Notes under the pieces: model-generated
The model's input: the letters and a program-made list of their open reading frames with translations, nothing else
The model's database searches: none
Told to the model about the DNA's origin: nothing
Program-made: the position numbers and the translations under genes
Origin: Paracoccaceae bacterium
Lineage (GTDB): Bacteria; Pseudomonadota; Alphaproteobacteria; Rhodobacterales; Rhodobacteraceae
Direction: 5' to 3'
Length of the DNA stretch: 64,000 nucleotides
Assembly (NCBI GenBank): GCA_024742705.1
Contig: JANSXZ010000010.1
Coordinates: forward strand, 60,969 to 124,968
Shown: positions 63,863-64,000 of the stretch, in pieces
Layout of the letters: every line of letters begins with the position of its first letter
Position numbering within the stretch: position 1 is the stretch's first letter

Positions 63863-64000
63863 TGCCCTGAAAAAGTGGAGAGCACCAAGTGAGGAACTGG
63901 GAGGTGTTCTATGGGAAATGGAAACAGACCGACGCCGGCGTTTCGGCGCGAAGCAGTTGGACTGGCACTGACCAGCGGTCACGCGGCGGGAGATCGCGGA
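63863..64000 (+). mobile_element. Left part of a second IS element (partial at window edge)
   Basis: TGCCCTGAAAAAGTGGAGAG (from 63864) resembles an IS terminus. An orfA-like frame begins at ATG 63911 after GGGAGG, reading MGNGNRPTPAFRREAVGLAL then TSG. After TSG the frame goes out of register, while a one-base shift would read TRREIA, the expected helix. The frame is related to the remnant at 63313-63540 but opposite in direction. The element runs off the window. Confidence 0.5.
63911..64000 (+). pseudogene. IS orfA transposase fragment with probable frameshift
   Basis: A 5' fragment of a transposase gene. MGNGNRPTPAFRREAVGLAL aligns by eye with the start pattern of the neighbouring remnant (GKGRTDGLRKYAVWVAL), both followed by TSG. 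From about 63974 the correct protein (TRREIA) is in a different frame, so one copy has lost or gained bases. The window edge prevents knowing whether the rest is intact. Confidence 0.45.

Overview
The window is GC-rich, densely coding DNA from an alphaproteobacterium, almost certainly of the order Rhodobacterales (Rhodobacter/Roseobacter type). The evidence is gene content and order: ffh - chorismate mutase - rpsP - rimM - trmD - rplS - rpmE, a MipZ-type ParA ATPase, a malyl-CoA lyase like Rhodobacter Mcl1, a FYDLN-acid-domain protein, DUF2783, overlapping ATGA stop/start junctions, and a short intergenic repeat (core CCTCCGGCGGGAG) of a kind I associate with this order. It looks chromosomal, not plasmid or phage, apart from insertion-sequence remnants at the right edge.

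Layout. 1-4.6 kb: tail of ffh, two tandem GNAT paralogues, chorismate mutase and the ribosomal/tRNA-modification block, closed by a strong terminator. 4.7-6.7 kb: an M20 amidohydrolase with an altered metal ligand, and mipZ. 6.7-13.8 kb: a homogentisate catabolic operon (hmgA, fahA, maiA) behind a divergent MarR regulator, with four poorly understood passengers: a metallo-beta-lactamase-fold protein with a degenerate metal motif, a two-helix membrane peptide, a flavin monooxygenase and DUF2783. 14-20 kb: exported cyclase-family protein, hydantoinase/oxoprolinase A and B subunits and a DAO-family oxidoreductase. 20-30 kb: RppH, a dienoyl-CoA-reductase-like enzyme, LysR, MFS exporter, OmpA-like protein, AhpD-like protein, GNAT, MoaB/CinA-like protein, SfsA and Map. 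30-40.6 kb: RsmD, ferredoxin-reductase-like protein, peroxiredoxin, PhhB, FemAB-like GNAT, glycerophosphodiesterase, RidA, a two-gene type I secretion exporter, and MlaA with an MlaC-like protein. 40.7-50.5 kb: class A PBP, glnK-amtB, sseA coupled to an aspartate/aromatic aminotransferase, GST, SmpB, an SDR without its catalytic lysine, RsmC and ClpS.

51-59 kb is the most coherent unexplained neighbourhood. A D,D-carboxypeptidase, which releases D-Ala, faces a D-amino-acid transaminase and a dgcA-dgcN pair for N-acetyl-D-glutamate metabolism. Divergent from dgcN are mcl and a translationally coupled Asp/Glu-racemase-like gene, then an Lrp regulator with a LysE exporter. The motif TGCGCAATTT occurs in the lrp-lysE intergenic region and twice, in opposite orientations, in the dgcN-mcl intergenic region. 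This suggests that one Lrp controls D-amino-acid use, malyl-CoA lyase and amino-acid export.

59-63 kb holds accA, a 2-oxoglutarate-oxygenase-family protein, a GntR regulator with a perfect palindromic operator, a YgjP-type metalloprotease-like protein and the FYDLN protein. tRNA-Ala(GGC) and a CAT-anticodon tRNA (probably Ile2) follow. The last 0.7 kb is IS3-type transposase debris and a second, frameshifted IS orfA cut by the window edge.

No CRISPR array, rRNA or prophage was seen.
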